Positions 5,145 through 5,526 of a stretch of 5,526 bases of DNA are shown piece after piece. The translations under genes were made by a program, and so were the position numbers. The notes below the pieces were generated by a model that made no database searches, was not told the origin of the DNA, and worked only from the letters and a program-made list of their open reading frames with translations. How positions within the stretch are numbered: the first letter of the stretch is position 1; each line of letters starts with the position of its first letter. This DNA is from Phycisphaeraceae bacterium (GTDB lineage: Bacteria; Planctomycetota; Phycisphaerae; Phycisphaerales; Phycisphaeraceae), in the NCBI GenBank assembly GCA_020850375.1, contig JADZET010000018.1, positions 1 to 5,526 on the forward strand, in the 5' to 3' direction.

Positions 5145-5526
5145 ATGAGACCCATTCGAACCGTGATGGTCACCGGGGGAGGCGGGTACGTCGGGGCGGT
5201 GCTGGTGCCGAAGCTGCTGGAGGCGGGGTACCGGGTGCGCGTGGTCGACTGGTATCTCTACGGGGAGAACGTGCTCGACGCGGTGCGTGACGACCCGAAC
5301 CTGACGCAGATCAAGGGCGACCTGCGCGACCACGAGCTGCTGCGCGACTTTCTGCCGGGGTGCGACGCGGTGATCCACCTGGCGTGCATCTCGAACGACC
5401 CGAGCTTCGAGCTCAACCCGAACCTGGGGCGGAGCATCAACTACGAGGCGTTCCGGCCGCTGGTGCAGATCAGCCTCGACTGCGGGGTGGACCGGTTCAT
5501 CTATGCGTCGAGCTCGAGCGTGTACG
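5145..5526 (+). CDS. NAD-dependent epimerase/dehydratase (extended SDR), N-terminal part
   Basis: The first 127 residues are present and the gene runs off the right edge. The start MRPIRTVMVTGGGGYVG carries the TGxxGxxG dinucleotide-binding motif of extended short-chain dehydrogenases (T10-G17). D35 at the end of the second strand (VRVVDW) suits NAD rather than NADP. GDLRD (58-62), HLACISND (78-85) and FIYASSSSVY (118-127) follow in the usual order; the catalytic YxxxK lies beyond the window. Such enzymes act on nucleotide sugars (4-epimerases, 4,6-dehydratases and relatives). The gene follows a sugar kinase/nucleotidyltransferase, so a role in making or altering the activated sugar for the upstream glycosyltransferase is likely. 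It does not closely resemble HldD by eye. The exact reaction cannot be assigned. The 106-base gap upstream holds possible RNA structure, which may tune translation relative to the preceding gene. Confidence 0.88.
   Translation, partial: MRPIRTVMVTGGGGYVGAVLVPKLLEAGYRVRVVDWYLYGENVLDAVRDDPNLTQIKGDLRDHELLRDFLPGCDAVIHLACISNDPSFELNPNLGRSINYEAFRPLVQISLDCGVDRFIYASSSSVY

Overview
The window is GC-rich (roughly two thirds G+C by eye). It carries one truncated gene leaving on the left (minus strand) and three co-directional genes on the plus strand, the last truncated on the right. The style of the left-hand product (signal peptide, then an N-G-G-x-F-E-G opening typical of PEP-CTERM/carbohydrate-binding exported proteins), high-GC codons and the surface-sugar genes suggest a Gram-negative-type environmental bacterium. 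A planctomycete of the Phycisphaerae kind is my best guess, but nothing here proves it.

Layout. 1-565 (minus): N-terminal 188 residues of an unrecognised exported protein, with a good ribosome binding site that selects the second of two ATGs. 566-1037: a divergent intergenic region that is markedly more AT-rich at 740-960. It holds a plausible sigma-70-type promoter facing right (878-906), overlapped by a 10-bp perfect inverted repeat (904-913/941-950) that looks like an operator. 1038-3407 (plus): a 789-residue protein joining an MptE/Maf-like Rossmann segment to a CgeB-like GT-B glycosyltransferase. 3473-5038 (plus): a 521-residue bifunctional sugar-phosphate nucleotidyltransferase/PfkB kinase with the two domains of HldE in reverse order. 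5145-5526 (plus): N-terminal 127 residues of an extended-SDR NAD-dependent sugar epimerase/dehydratase.

How they fit together. The kinase/nucleotidyltransferase would make an activated (HldE-like, heptose-type) sugar nucleotide, the SDR enzyme would modify a nucleotide sugar, and the glycosyltransferase would transfer a sugar to a surface glycan or protein. The three plus-strand genes are probably one operon (gaps of 65 and 106 bases, no convincing terminator). The left gene is divergently transcribed and may be unrelated.

Points worth a second look: the reversed HldE domain order, the two-part glycosyltransferase, the palindrome over the promoter, a possible hairpin covering the ribosome binding site of the epimerase gene with a competing upstream pairing partner, and a nine-G run inside the glycosyltransferase gene. 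I see no RNA genes, insertion sequences, CRISPR arrays or attachment sites.
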